A stretch of DNA of 64,000 bases from Citrus sinensis (GCF_022201045.2 NC_068558.1:39017501-39081500), one strand, 5' to 3'; shown: positions 23,478 through 36,878, numbered from the stretch's first letter. Translations and numbers: made by a program. The notes: generated by a model not told the origin, from the sequence alone.

Positions 23478-26400
23478 ATGGCGACTGATCCTGAGCAAGC
23501 GCGAGCGAGACTCTCCTCTTTCGGAAAGGTTCCTTCGTGATTTTGTTTTAGTGAATTTGTTTCAATTCTGATTATAATTATTATGAAAAATAGCATCCTC
23601 GTAGTAATAATTTGATTATAATAATTTATAATAAAAACTAATTTGATTCTAATAATTTATAAAAAAAAAAAAATAGTTGGGAAAGTCATCTGGAGAGATT
23701 GGGAGTGCAGAAGAAGAGCCACTTATTGCTAAAGGAATCCGTCCATCTCCCGAAAATTATTCTGTTTCTGCTGCAATTCTCCCGTGAGTTTACTTCATTT
23801 TGCTTTCCTTTGCTTTTGCTGTTGATTATTAAATATAGTAATTTTCTTTTTTAAAAAAAAGGTTCATTCAATTAGGGAGCTTGCCGTTTTCTTTATGAAT
23901 AATTTGGTTGGGTTTGAATTATTTGTTATTTGATTTTGATTTCAGATTTCTATTTCCAGCCCTTGGAGGTCTTCTCTATGGTTATGATATTGGGTCCACT
24001 TCCTGCGCTACCATTTCTATTGAGGTAGCTATAGTAAAATTTCGCGATAATCTCCGTCTATATAACTCAATTCAATAGCTCTTGTAACCATTTCCGTATT
24101 TGTCTTATACTTATTTGACCTTCTTTTGTTTGTTTGTTTGTTTGTCCAGTCACCCACATTAAGCGGAATTTCGTGGTACGACTTATCTTCTGTGGAAATT
24201 GGTCTTATCGTGAGCTTCTAACCATATTTTTTGCTTTTCATCCATTCATGTATATTTGTTGATGGAACGATTCTTTGTTTGTCTTCTGTTTTACTATCTT
24301 TTGTTTATTTGTTTATTATCTTGTTCTTTTTATTTCAGACTAGTGGATCATTGTATGGGGCCTTGATTGGTTCCATTTTAGCGTTTAACATTGCCGACAT
24401 TCTGGGTAAGTTCTTCTTTTGCGTTATGAGCTTTAAGTTTAAAATTGATTGTCAATTCCTTTTTCTGCATTAAGTTTAAATGATGAATTTAAACTGAAGG
24501 GCGTAGAAGGGAGTTGATTTTGGCTGCTCTCTTGTATCTTGTTGGAGCACTTGTAACGGCATTGGCACCTGACTTCATTATTATGGTTGTTGGGCGTTTT
24601 GTATTCGGCATAGGAATTGGTCTGGTAAAACTAAATCTTTTTGTTGCACACATGCTCTTTACACCATTATTTTAAGCTAAGCTCCAGAAATTTGATGCAC
24701 AATTTATCCATGTAATCCTATCATTCAGTTGCCTGTTTCTTGCACCTTTTTTTATTATATTTTATTACTAGTAGCACAATGTTGATGGTAGCCAAATCCC
24801 TTCTCCATTCATGAGCAAGGTTCAATCCTTAGACCTTTTGTTCAACCATAAAAAGATTTTGCATGTTTCTTTTGTCTACTATTGGCTATTTAGACATGCA
24901 GCGAATTGCCTTGGCTTCCAAGTCTTCTGGTAACCTATGATACAGTAATGTATCCAACCTTAGATTTAATCATTGTACTTTGTAGGACACGCACAAAATT
25001 TACATCGGTACATATGAACATAAGAATCTACTCCTGCATACTTTACATTCACAGTTGTTTTTATGTATATATCTGCATACATGCATGCATGTGCACACAT
25101 TCTTTTTGTTTTCTTGATTTAATATGCATTCAGGGGAATCTACTGGCTCAGTAAACTTGCAGAAAAATGAACATGAAGCAAAGCAAAAGTCTTCTCTTAT
25201 ATGACAACAATTTTCTGGAAATGAACTTTTTAGTTTATATACATTCTGATATTTTATTCCATTTGGTAATTAACTTTTGTGGAAACATTTGGTTACCCAT
25301 TTTTAATTTAGGCAATGCATGCTGCTCCGATGTACATTGCTGAGACAGCTCCAACTCCGATGCGTGGTCAACTGATCTCTCTTAAAGAATTCTTTATAGT
25401 TCTTGGAATGGTTGTAAGTGCTTCAACTTATGATTAATTTGGGTTTCTTTTAGGCCAAGTAGTACATGCCATACAGCCAACCATGGTTGCCTTCAATCTT
25501 CTGTTCTCTTCTTTGCTAAATCTTGCCTCAATAATTTTTTTGATGAGATATTTTAAGAGTAGATTTTTCTTTCAGGGTGGTTATGGTATTGGAAGCCTTT
25601 TAGTTGATTTAGTTGCTGGTTGGCGCTACATGTATGGAGCTAGTACTCCTTTGGCAGTGATTATGGGAATGGGAATGTGGTGGCTTCCAGCATCTCCTAG
25701 ATGGCTACTTTTATGTGCCATGAAGAGAAAAGGAGATATGCAGGATTTGAGAGAGTCCGCAATAAGTTGCTTGTGCCGTCTCAGGGGTCAATCTATTGGT
25801 GACTCTGCTCCTACAGAAGTGGATGAGATTCTTACAGAGCTCTCTTATGTTGGAGAAGACAAAGAAGTTTCACTAAGGGAAGTATTCCATGGAAAATGCT
25901 TGAAGGCCCTTATAATTGGTGCAGGATTAGTTTTGTTTCAACAGGTATCTTGATTAATTGAAGTGGTATGGTCTTGTTAGATCTGGAAAAAGAAAGGGAA
26001 AAAATCATTATCGATGTATATATTTTTTATTTAGAGAGAGAAGAGAAAGAGCTCATTTGAGGGAGATAAACAGTGGAAGAATAGTTAACTACTTAATCAC
26101 ATGATTCACCGATATAAAGTAATAATAACCTATTGAACACTAAAATTTAATTTGATGATACGGATGTAAATGGAGAAATTAATGGTTTATGATAGTATAA
26201 ATGTATGTTGGGTGGGTGTGCTGCATAATTTTACCTTTTTTTAAATGCTTTGTTATACGTCATTTGCTCTTTCAAGTAATTTTGCCAAAGGATTTTCTGA
26301 TATTAAAAATTTCACTACATGATAGATGGAGTAACTTGATGGGTGTATTTAGTTTGTGTGTATATATACACATAGTAACATTATCCAAATATTATCTATT

Positions 26401-29400
26401 ATCGACGTAGAATATCTCTAACAATGGTATGAAGTAGTTTTATGAAACATCACTAGGCTTACAAGTCTTCAACTTTTGTGGCAGATCACTGGGCAACCAA
26501 GTGTATTGTACTATGCTGCATCAATCCTTCAGGTATGGTGCTGTTTAAATTTATAGCATTGGTAAGGTCACAAGAAGAATTCCTTTTTTCTAGGGACTTG
26601 CAGAATAAAACAATGCTTCTTCCTAACCAAACATAATCTGATAGAGTGCAGGATTTTCTGCAGCCTCTGATGCAACACGGGTCTCAATTTTACTCGGCCT
26701 ATTCAAGGTAGGTTCATGCACTTTATTTTTTATGTCAAATGTTTATTTCTTTCATATACGCATTTTCTATTTAATCATATGAGACTAACGTATTATATAA
26801 GTTGCAAATTTCATCTTGGCCTCATTTTTCCTAATTCTGAACACTTTGCAATGATGTCTCTGTCCTGTTGGTAAGTTTAGTGTGTTTTCTCAGCTTCCTT
26901 GGAAAGCTTATTGCTTGATTGGAGCATGGAAGTAAAAGCATGTGAAACATTTATTTCATGGAAAGGTGGCAGGAAATATTTTGTTGATTCTGTACAAAGT
27001 TACAAATGTACATGCACAAGTGTTGTTATGTTTTTATGACTTCCGATACTGCATGTATGCTCCCCCGCTCCCCCTCCCCCAACAACAAGAAAGATATTTT
27101 TAGCTGATTTATCTTGATTTTCATTTTTGAATTTTTGCTAAGCATGTTCATCTTCCTAGAAATATTCTTAGTAATTGATCATATTTCTTATGTAAAAGTC
27201 TTGGTATGATGGTCCTATTATCCCATTCCACTGAAATTATTACATTTGTTCTAAACTCTCACTTACTACTTCAATCACCACCATGTTGGTTATTTTTTAA
27301 CTGAATGTGTATCTGTGGTGACTTATGACTTTACTAGAGGGATGTCAATAATGTGGTATGCTTGTCACAGCCAAGGCTCTTTTTCAGTTCAGCTTCATAT
27401 ATAATTCTATTCCATTAAAAGCACTTCTTTTTTCATGTCTAAAAGTATTCATGATGATTGACCATATCGCTTCCATTCAGCTCTTTTTGCATAACCCGAC
27501 TTTTCCATTTGATGGCTTTGTTATTGGTAACCTGACATGCTCTTTTGTTGTTGTAGTTGATTATGACTGGATTGGCTGTTCTTGTTGTTGAGAGACTTGG
27601 AAGGAGACCTTTACTACTTGGTGGTGTTTCTGGGATTGTAAGTACTTTATTTTCTTCAATGTCCATTTGTGTTTGTCCTATATCATGGGCTGAGGCAAAC
27701 ATTAGACTACCTTAATGTTTCTGTGTCAAGTTCGTATAATTTTTTTTTTTTGCTTGATTTATCAAATGTAAAGTAATGGTGGTTCCCAGACTCTGTGTAT
27801 CCTTTTTGTTTCCTTTTCATTAAGTTTTACTTGTTCTGACAAATTTTGACAAACAGCAGTGAAAAAGGAAATTGCAAATGGGTGATAATTGCATGGGAAT
27901 TCTGGTTGTTTGAATTAAAAGTAGTTATTTCCTACGTTCTTGAAACATTAGCAGCAATCATGAATAGATTAATTTAATTGTGACAGGTTATCTCTTTATT
28001 CCTTTTGGGATCATATTACCTCTTCTTGGATGATGTGCCTGCTGTGGCTGTTGTTGCGTTGTTGTTGTATGTTGGTTGTTATCAGGTAATCAAGAATTTC
28101 AATCCTTCTAAAATTTTATCATTTTAGAATTTTCTTCTTTGAGATGACACGAATTGTTTGCCCAATATATTGTGCAAAACTTAGGTTTTAGAATTTATTT
28201 TGGTAGCTGGAATTATGATTGTGAGTGTGCTTCTGTTTTTCTGTACGTGGGGACTCTTTTAGGTTTTTATGAAACAACAGATCTTAAAAAGCAGTGTTAA
28301 ATAAGCATTGAGATAGAGCTTGTTGAACCAGTGAGCACAACTGTTCTCGGGTAAATCTATGCTCAAGCAGGGTTTTAAGACATTAAAAAATCTCGAAAAC
28401 TACCTTGTTAAATTTGGTTTTCTCCGATTATGTTTAATCCAAGCCCACAGTTCAAGAAATGCATACAATCACATATGATATCACTTAACATGCTAGTTTT
28501 ATTCAAGTGATGACAAGAATCCGACCTTTAACAAATAGTACTAGAGTAAGCCTCATTTACTATCTGCTATTAGGCTCCCAATTTTCACATCAAGCTTTCC
28601 AGGTGGTTAGTGGGGGATCCATCGAGAGTTTAGATCAGAGTGAAGAAAATGTTAGGTGGAGGAGAATGGCATGATTTCACTGTGATTGGAGTGGGATGTG
28701 GGTATTGTATTGTAAGCATGGATGAGAAGTATCACCCTACAGGCTGGTCTCTTTGGCTGTAGCAACTGCTTGGCCTTTGATAACTGGAATGTAGGGGCCT
28801 CTGAATATATAGCTAATGCAGCTCTTTTTCCACATTTGCCCTCTTTTTTTTTTCTTTTGCAGATTTTATTATATATAATTGTTTCCGTTATTTAGGCTCA
28901 CAAAATTAGTTTTGCAGTTATCCTTTGGGCCTATTGGTTGGCTGATGATTTCAGAGGTATTTCCACTTCGTCTAAGAGGGCGGGGACTTAGTGTAGCAGT
29001 TCTAGTGAACTTCGGAGCAAATGCACTTGTGACATTTGCATTTTCCCCACTGAAGGTACTTTAGTTTTTCAACTTAAATTCCAACAATATTTCTTTTAAA
29101 AACTTTGTTGAATGCTACCTTAAACTACAATCTAAAAATTTAATGAAGTACACATTCTTTGTTGAAAAATGCTTTAGCTTATACGTGTCTCTGGTTGTTT
29201 CTCAATTGGAATATTAATTTTAGACTTTTGAGTTTGTCTTCAAGAGTAACCTGATTTTGCTCTAGTTCTGCTTTTTTTTAACTTGCTTTATTTTCATTTC
29301 GTTGAATTTATGTCACACTATTCTTAGTGTTATTTCAATTAAATTGCATTATTACCGAGAAGATATCATAACTGTTAGATTATTGCAGGACCTGCTGGGA

Positions 29401-29520
29401 GCTGGAATTCTGTTTTACGCATTTGGAGTGATAGCTGTGCTGTCTCTCGCTTTCATTTTCTTCATCATTCCAGAGACAAAGGGGCTTACGCTTGAGGAGA
29501 TCGAGGCCAAATGCTTGTAA
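23478..29520 (+). CDS. VGT1: Vacuolar glucose transporter (VGT1-type, MFS sugar porter)
   Basis: Proton-coupled monosaccharide transporter of the major facilitator superfamily; the VGT group loads glucose into the vacuole. Exons: 23478-23528, 23677-23783, 23946-24024, 24150-24209, 24339-24405, 24500-24624, 25312-25413, 25576-25944, 26485-26532, 26645-26707, 27557-27637, 27987-28085, 28918-29055, 29389-29520. All junctions are GT-AG and in frame, giving 506 aa against 503 in Arabidopsis VGT1. Visible family marks: FLFPALGGLLYGYDIG in TM1, GRRRE after TM2, PASPRWLL before the central loop, ITGQPSVLYYA in TM7, ERLGRRP, and PETKGLTLEEIEAKCL at the C-terminus. The N-terminus is short and acidic with no evident plastid transit peptide, which favours the vacuolar group over the plastid paralogue. 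Order next to NDUFA12 matches Arabidopsis. Intron 12 is 832 bp; nothing else is recognised in the introns. Confidence 0.93.
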
Positions 29521-30521
29521 GTAATGTTGCATCCACTGGACTAAACTGCAGTACTGGACTGAACTGCAGTAATAAGGAGATGTCAGGATGGAATTTCACC
29601 ATGGCAATTTCAAAACACAGGGTGGGGGCACTCCTTTTATTTTGCAATTTCAACGTTGCTTGTAAGTTATAGCCAAGGAGTTGTACGGTTTTGGATATAA
29701 ACAATCATGAGATCTTCATGTGTATCACTAATCAATAATCGGTATAGTCATTTAAGCTATTAATTCCGTCTTTCTTTCTTTTTTTCCCCTTCATTTTAAG
29801 AGGATTTAAGCTACCAATTCTGTTGTTATTAATTGTCACATAATATGTCTCTTATTCTTCCAATGACGATGAATTAACCGGGGAACTTTCGGCTATTACT
29901 GCATGAAACTCCCTGATGGTTCTGACTTCTGAGGACGGAATTGAATTTTGTGTGGAAAGTAGAAAGACCACATTAGTATTGCCTTTTATTCTAAAAAAGA
30001 AATAAGTTAGGGAAAAATGAGACTACATACTAGCAAATTTAGAGAAAAAAAAAATAGTGAAAAGTTAATTAATTTATATCTGTTATTTAAAATAAAATAC
30101 AATAGATTTTTTTTTTTCAAATACTAATTAAATATCAAAACCTTAAAAACAAAAATAAAAGGAGTACATTTCATTTGGTTGATTCCAAGCATTAACCAAA
30201 CGCTGGAATTTAATTGATTGAATCGGTAATTTAATTTAATTCCGCCTCCTTTCTTCTTCAAACCGAGGGCATCATCTAATAGATTAATTGATTGAATTGG
30301 TAAACTTTTAATTTATGAATAATAATTAATAAAAATTAGGGACAGCTGAAAATTATCCTCGCTAATAAATAGGTGGAAAATTGGGCTTCATTGTTGGGCT
30401 TATCCCGAAGCTAGGCCCAAACGAAATTAGCTCTGGGAAGTCGGGAGTTGTTAAATTGAGATGAAGGTTTAGGGTTCTTCATGTTGGTAAACAGAAGTCA
30501 GAGAAAGCAAAAGAGAAAGAG
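29521..30521. other. Intergenic region between VGT1 and the small basic protein gene
   Basis: No gene was recognised. It contains the VGT1 3' UTR and, from about 30350, the probable promoter and 5' leader of the next gene. The motif TTGGGCTTCATTGTTGGGCTT with AGGCCCAA at 30413 resembles the TGGGCY/GGCCCA elements found upstream of plant housekeeping and ribosome-related genes. Confidence 0.5.
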
Positions 30522-31987
30522 ATGGGAAAGTACAATGTGGTGATGAAGCGAAAGAGAGCAGAGAAAGCAGTTAGAAAGAGAGCAATTCACGGGGATCCAG
30601 TTACTGCAAAGCTTAAGAACAAACCTCAGAACCTCTCTGTTTCAGGAAAGCGGCAGCGCAAGCTCCTCAAGAAATGGCGCAGAGACCAAAAGGAGGCCGC
30701 CGACAAAGGCCTTATTACCATGCAAGATGTCGAGATGATGGCCGCCTCTCAACCTGAACATGAGGAAGGTACCCACTTACTCTTGTTCTTGTCTTTCTGG
30801 TACTTATTATAATTTTAATCCAATAATTAATCAGGCATTATAATTGCAGTGATTATTCTAAATCCTTTATTTATTGACTTCGCAATTCCAGTTGATTAGG
30901 TGGGTGCTACGTGCTATTTTTAACTGGTAAAATCGCTTTTGTGGAGGTAAAAGAGGCATGGGGTTCGAAACGTGCTCACGTGGGTGGGGGAAGAGGATAG
31001 AGTTGCCATCACACTACTTAGTAAATATAATAATAATAAGAAGAAAATACAAGTTGATTAGGGAAGTTAAAAATATGGATTGGGCATTACATTTTGGAAT
31101 GTGATTTTCAAATATTTGAAAATGTCGCTTTCGTGCTGAGAGTAAAATTTCCCTCTTTGAAGTTCATTGTTGCATTCAGATTAGTTTCTCTGTTGTTAAG
31201 AGTTAGTGGTTCCTTGACTTATAGATACCTTTAGAATTTAGATAATGCTCAATGTAAGGTTTGTTGGCTTTATGTATAAGCTTAGGTATGGTAATCTGAG
31301 ATGAGCGTGGAAAAATTAAACTTGTTTCTAGGAATTGATGAGTTTTACAAATTTTCTATGAGCCTGATAAATTTATCAAAGTCAAATTTTAAACAAGTTC
31401 TTTGTTGCTTAAAGAAAGCGTACATGTTATTCTTGGTTTGCCTTTTACTGTGATGGCTGTATCCGTCTGTAATTCCATAGGCTTTGACTAAGTTGGTCTG
31501 GTTAAACTACTTATGTAAGCCAATGGTCAACCTTTTTTTGGTTTCAGAGAGAGTTGTGGAGGTTTCTCAATGAGGTTAGGTATTATATTTCTAGGAGAAA
31601 ACTCGTGTTTTTAATTTTAAGCAAAGATTTTGCATGATGTTACTTATATACTGAGTTACTGACTAGTATTGCATCTGCATTAGACCTTAAATGATTGGTG
31701 CTACGACTTTATCCATGTTTATCCATGGTGTGTTTAGGTACATCACAGGACACCAACAAAACAACAACAAAATTTCACTTGAAGAAGAGTTTGAAGCTTA
31801 AACAGTTAAAACGCAGAGGTAAGTTAATCGTAAAATGATTCTGGATTTTTATTTTTTTTGGGTTCTTTCTTTGATGTTTTTGGGAAATGACCAACTTGTG
31901 TTCCTTGATCAATGAACAGGTAAGAAAACAAAAGCAGCCTCTAAGCCAGCTGCTGTTGAAGCTTCAGTGGATTCTATGGTAGAATAA
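30522..31987 (+). CDS. Small basic protein, C11orf98-like (131 aa)
   Basis: Exons 30522-30768, 31738-31818 and 31920-31987 join in frame by GT-AG splicing to a 131-aa, Lys/Arg-rich protein. It starts MGKYNVVMKRKRAEKAV, contains a central VSGKRQRKLLKKWRRDQKEA block and a short acidic segment (MQDVEMM), and ends with a second basic cluster (HLKKSLKLKQLKRRGKKTKAA) and an acidic tail. The block SGKRQRKLL resembles the conserved SGKKRRKLL part of animal C11orf98, a small protein of unsettled function. This is resemblance by eye. The basic clusters look like nuclear or nucleolar targeting signals, and GGCCCA boxes upstream fit a housekeeping gene; both points are inference. Without splicing the first exon would read on to a 96-aa product, which is less likely. 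A SINE sits in intron 1. Confidence 0.75.
30901..31051 (+). mobile_element. Short SINE in intron 1 of the small basic protein gene
   Basis: A 151-bp insertion is flanked by AGTTGATTAGG (30890-30900 and 31052-31062). It contains the Pol III B-box-like GGTTCGAAACG at about 30962 and an A-box-like TGGTAAAATCG 40 bp earlier. The right part is A/T-rich and ends in AATAATAATAAGAAG. Length and arrangement fit plant S1-like SINEs. Confidence 0.75.
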
Positions 31988-33169
31988 ATGCACTGAAGCA
32001 CAGCATACTACTAAAGAACATATGCTGTTTTCCAAGTGAGCTTGGTGGACAGTTTTGCTTAGGGTTTTCAATAGTTGCTGTAGAATTCACTGAAGTTGTA
32101 CAATTTTAATGCATTGGCTTTGCTTTTTCTCGGGCATTGAATCATTGTCCATTTGAAATTGCAGTGTTGAAAGTCAAGAATGTAATCAAAGCTGATTTTG
32201 AAATACAAAAACATCAGTAGACTATTGGCTTTTGTTAAAATTATGAGTCTGTTATATGAATGTAAATCCCATAAATTTTGTTACGGATAGGGCATTGTTG
32301 CTGAATTTGAATCATTTTAATTTGCAAAGCTTGACAAATGCCCTTGTGTATCAATTTTTTCCCCCACCTGATGATAGATTAGGCTAAAAGATTTGTCACA
32401 ATCAATTTAGTATTTTCATGTCAAACTTCCAACCCTTAGGTCACTCGTAATGATCGATCAATTTTTTGTGCTCGCTCGTAAGTACAAGAGCCTTTTCAAC
32501 AAAATTGATCTTTAAAATTCTCTTTGGAAGAGGATGAAAAGTTTGTGTCCAAACAAACAACTCTACCAGATATTTAGCAATATGTTTGCCCATTACATGG
32601 TTATAGCAGCCTGACAATTCATTAGCAAGTTTGTGAGGCGTAAGCATTTTCCATTCATCACACTCACAGTCACCACTGGTCGGCTCAGAAATCAATACAT
32701 AGCAACCTCATTAGCAATTTCTGCTCCACCACATCCGTATACAGAATTATATAAAGAAAAAGCTTGGCCATATAAAAATTTGCTTATGCTGGCAAATCCG
32801 AAACGACTTTTCCATAACAAATTTAAGGGCACATCATTACATTTCCCAAATTCAAAATTGGAAATCCATATGATTTTCTATCTTGTCATTCATATTTTCT
32901 CTTGTATCTTTGGCACAAAATGTCCAACGGCTCATTACCTGAAACATGCTTTAATCCGAACTTCTCAATACACATACACCTGTCAACTATTGTTACAATA
33001 GGCGGTTGTGAAGGGACAGAGAATTTAAAGTATTAAGAATCAGATCTTACATAATCAATCAATTTCAACCACCAAAGATTCTTCAGGAGCTAGCTTATGG
33101 CACAACAATCAACAGTTAACATCTTCAGTATGTCCTAGGGAAGGTGAACGTGGGAAATGTTTACACTCA

Positions 33170-36100
33170 TTACTTCCTAAACATACCAGAACTCTGAAGC
33201 ATTCTGCTATATTCACTGATGATTGGAGAACTTTTAATGAGTTCCCATATTTTGGCAGAATTTTTCAACCAGTCACGTTCAGAAACAGTCCTCGCAAAGG
33301 AAGGGCAATTCATAGATAAGACCTGAAACAAATGAACAACATTCAAATTTGAATACTTCCCAAGTATTTCAAAAGACAACAAATTTCCAGTACTTCAGGA
33401 TAATCCAAGATTACACTTTACAACATGTTAATGACCAGGAAATGTGGAAAATGGTCATTAATGCTGTAAGGATTAGCATTAATGCAGCAAGATCCTCAAA
33501 GTTTTGTGCATGCGTGCATGCGTGTGTAAGAGAGAGGGAGAAGGAGAGGGAGAAGGAAAGTGAGAGTGAGAGACCTCATCCCGCAATTTCCAGAGTGCTG
33601 AGCTGTAACTTCCATACTGAGCATTTGGAGAATCATCTCTGTTCTTAGATGGTATCAAAAACAACTTTGGCACCGTTGAAAGCATATCACTGCTCTGAGT
33701 ACCAGGTTCAACAGGTTCTGTGGTTGCATTCCCGCATTTTTCCCTCACAAATGAAGAGACACTGAAGTATTGTGCCAGCGCCTTCCTTAGTTGCTCGTAA
33801 GTATGTGGAGTACAATTTTGATCTTGGAGTCTACAAACAGAGCCAACATGACAAATGGATGAGCTACTTCTTTTTGTCTTGTTTATTATTTATCTATTAT
33901 TTTTTAACTAGAAGAAGTTTTCCCAAAAAAAGGGAGAAAAACACAAAGGGGACCAGTTGTCTGCTCAACAGAATCCTGTTAGAAGCAAAAATTGAAATAG
34001 CCACTAAAAGAAGAATCGTCGAAGAAAAGCTCCAGTTTCCAGAATTAAACAGAACATCCTTAAATTCATCAGAAACTGAAGCCCATTGAGACCTAAAGTA
34101 ACATGAGTTACCTCATAAATATTTAGAATATTCCTACCTAGCTTCTTAAAAAGTCCTTATACTTCTTTTCAACAAATTAACTCAAAAAATGTAGTACCAT
34201 GGCAATTCCATAGTACGATAACCTTCCTTCATCCAAATGCACAAAACTGTTCTATAAAGAAATAAGCACAGGGGTCTGTAACCATCCAATAATCCAACAA
34301 GGGCATGTCTGGGAGGTAGGACGGTTCACGGGACTGGACAATATCTCTGTGCCATTGCAGTTTCGTTATAGTTCATAACAATGAGCTAGAGGAAGACATA
34401 CAATTTTGAGGCTAGTTTGAATTGACATTCTAGACATGCCTCCAAATAATTGAACTAATTCCTTTTTTGCAAGTTCATATGCAAAAAAGTGAATTCAAAA
34501 TTAAAGAGTTAGGGTTGATGAAATTAGATGATGATGAAGTCTACCTTCTTGGAATAATTTATAACTTAAATTCAAAGCCAAAGTCTTAAAATACTTTCTT
34601 ATATCAAAGTAATACCAAGTAGTTAAGAAGAAAAGTTAAACAAAACTATAATTTATAACTTGGTAGATCAAATAAAAATAAGATTGGTGAAGCTGTATCT
34701 GTTAGAAACAGAGATAACCTGTTGGTTTGTTAGTCACCAGCATTTCACCAACATAGATAGTATAATTTCACATTTCATGGCCTCACTCAGTACAAGTTTT
34801 ATGGTTTCCCCTACATAGCCGGCACATATCAGTTTTAAGAGTGGTGCTGGAAAGAGAGTACTCAGTGTTTTGTGGTTTTCTCCTACATAGCCTGCACATA
34901 TCATTTTTCATGTTACTGCTGGGAAAAGATTACTCACTTTGTATGCACAAAAACTGGAGTAGCCATATACTCTTCACCCTCGTTTGCTTTATCTTTCTTA
35001 TCTTTTTCTGACCCCAAATTTGAGCTCTGTGAGTTGGAAGCAGTCAAAGAAGATGGATCTGGTATGCCATGCTTCAACAAGTCAACCTGCAATTAGATGA
35101 AAAAGGACACATAAGATCCAATGTGGACCATTAGTGATATATTTACCAAACTGGAAATAGCAATTTTTGGAAACATAAAATCATCTGGAAAAATACAGAG
35201 AAATTCCCAGAAAAGGCTCTCGACCAAAATTTGGTGTTTAGTTGAACTTTCATTTTTTTTAAAATATGAATGCATTATGCACTCTGTTAAAATAGAGATC
35301 GGGTCAGTCCATAATATTAAACTTACAACCTTTATGCTTGAGACCCAACAAAGGGTTTGCATCACTTTCCCATACAAAGCATTTTCCCTACAAGATAATC
35401 AGTGGTTGAGCAAGAGTAATACCGTCGACATCAAGCGCCACATGTTATTGCCATGGACTCCATCAGATACCACCAGCAAAATGTGACAAATAGAAGCCAA
35501 GAGAACACCAAGCTACAAGGACTCCTTGCAGTACACAGGAAAAATACGAACATTTAGATATTCTACCATAAGGAATATATATTCACCATGTACTCGTAGC
35601 ACAGACAGAACCATTACATAGTTCACCGGTTGTCAAGTATTCTTTCAGAAATAAAATCAATTAACCCATATTTCAACCCTTACCTGAATACTCATGAGCT
35701 CAAGAGCCAACTCGGCGGATAAAGATTCACCACTAAGAACTGGAATCATGGACGAGCCATCAGGTCTCATAATTTCAGCTAAAACAGAAGAACTGAAAAC
35801 AGGCTGCGAGTAAAGAAATAAGCAAATATAGAAAATAAAATATAAAAGGGAAAAGAGTAAAGGCACTTAAAAAATCCCAAGCAGAGAGTGTTTCTGGGTT
35901 CCCAAATATGTGGTGCACATATTTACATGACACATCGTTTTATAATCAATTGAAGGAATTTTGTGTCGGACATGAAAACAAGGAAACACCTGAGTGTCGA
36001 GAAGTAAAAGGCGTTGAGCTGAAATTCTTGGTTCAATTCCGGAAGTGCAATGCTTAGCCTGAGCTCTGGTATCTTCAGATAGAGTAGGGAAAGGAGGAAG

Positions 36101-36613
36101 CATTCCAGGTGAGGTAGCATCAAAGCCATAAAGCTCGTTCATAATGGTGGACTTGCCCACACCCGGAACACCAATCACTCCCACCACTGTAAACTCCGTA
36201 TTCTCACTTAAAAACTGTACCAACCAACAAGCACAACAACAATAATCAGCTGTCCATGTATATAGGCTCCGTTTGGCAGCAAAGATAATACTATTTTGTC
36301 AAAAAAAATTATTATTTTTCAAGCTCAAAATTATTTAAAAAAACATATTTACCAAACATTATCGAACCGTTAATGAAGAGAGAGCGTTTGAGTGTGTTAC
36401 CGGTAGAAAGCGATCGATATGCAAGTCCCAGGAATCAGACAACAAGTTGAGAGACGGAAGACGAGATCGGAGCGGATGCGGGTGAACATGCGGCGCCGTT
36501 TCGTCTTCCCCACGCCCAAATTTACCGCCAACAGCTCCACCGCTCACGAGTCCAGGCTTCGCTAGTAGGATTTTCGGACCCGACGACGGATTTGATGATG
36601 ATGAACCAGCCAT
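33170..36613 (-). CDS. SMG9: SMG9 (nonsense-mediated decay factor, SMG1 complex subunit)
   Basis: SMG9 pairs with SMG8 and restrains the SMG1 kinase that phosphorylates UPF1 in nonsense-mediated mRNA decay. Exons on the minus strand: 36401-36613, 35990-36214, 35684-35803, 34938-35086, 33575-33830, 33170-33322. All are GT-AG and in frame, giving 371 aa. The N-terminal ~70 residues are Ser/Gly/Pro-rich and low in order. Exon 2 opens the nucleotide-binding fold with FTVVGVIGVPGVGKSTIMNE, a P-loop at about residues 86-94, followed by ISAQRLLLLDTQ, the usual DTQ of the family. The C-terminus ends SRMLQSSGMFRK. The protein is shorter than animal SMG9 (about 520 aa), mostly at the disordered N-terminus. 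Intron 5 begins next to a GA-rich purine tract (33527-33574). The gene converges on the small basic protein gene 1.2 kb away. Confidence 0.9.
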
Positions 36614-36870
36614 TTTTTTTCAATTTTTCTGATATTTTTTTCGATTCTATTTTAGTTTTATATTTTTAACTAATTATATATGTGAATGGGCACGAAACCG
36701 GCCCAAGCCCGACCCGCTGAGTTGGGTTGGGTTAAATTTTACCAACCCAATCGGGTTGTTTTTCACAACCCGCCAACCTTATACTAACTTTTGCCCTTTT
36801 GCCCTTTTAACATAAATGGGAAAACACAAGTATAAAAGCCAAAAGCCAAAAAAAAAAGAAAAAACTCGTA
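36614..36870. other. SMG9 upstream region with a TE-like fragment
   Basis: 36680-36790 has a CAACCCGACCC/GGGTTGGG inverted arrangement (GGGCACGAAACCGGCCC at 36688), similar in style to the subterminal repeats of hAT elements. No termini or target duplication were found. Confidence 0.35.
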
Positions 36871-36878
36871 GAAATACT

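Noticed and set aside
24775..24880. B-box-like GGTTCAATCC in VGT1 intron 6 suggesting another SINE
   Set aside because: No flanking duplication or A tail could be found, and the A box is unconvincing.
32441..32695. 84-codon minus-strand reading downstream of SMG9
   Set aside because: It has no recognisable domain or splice link to SMG9, whose frame ends properly at 33170. It probably lies in its downstream flank.
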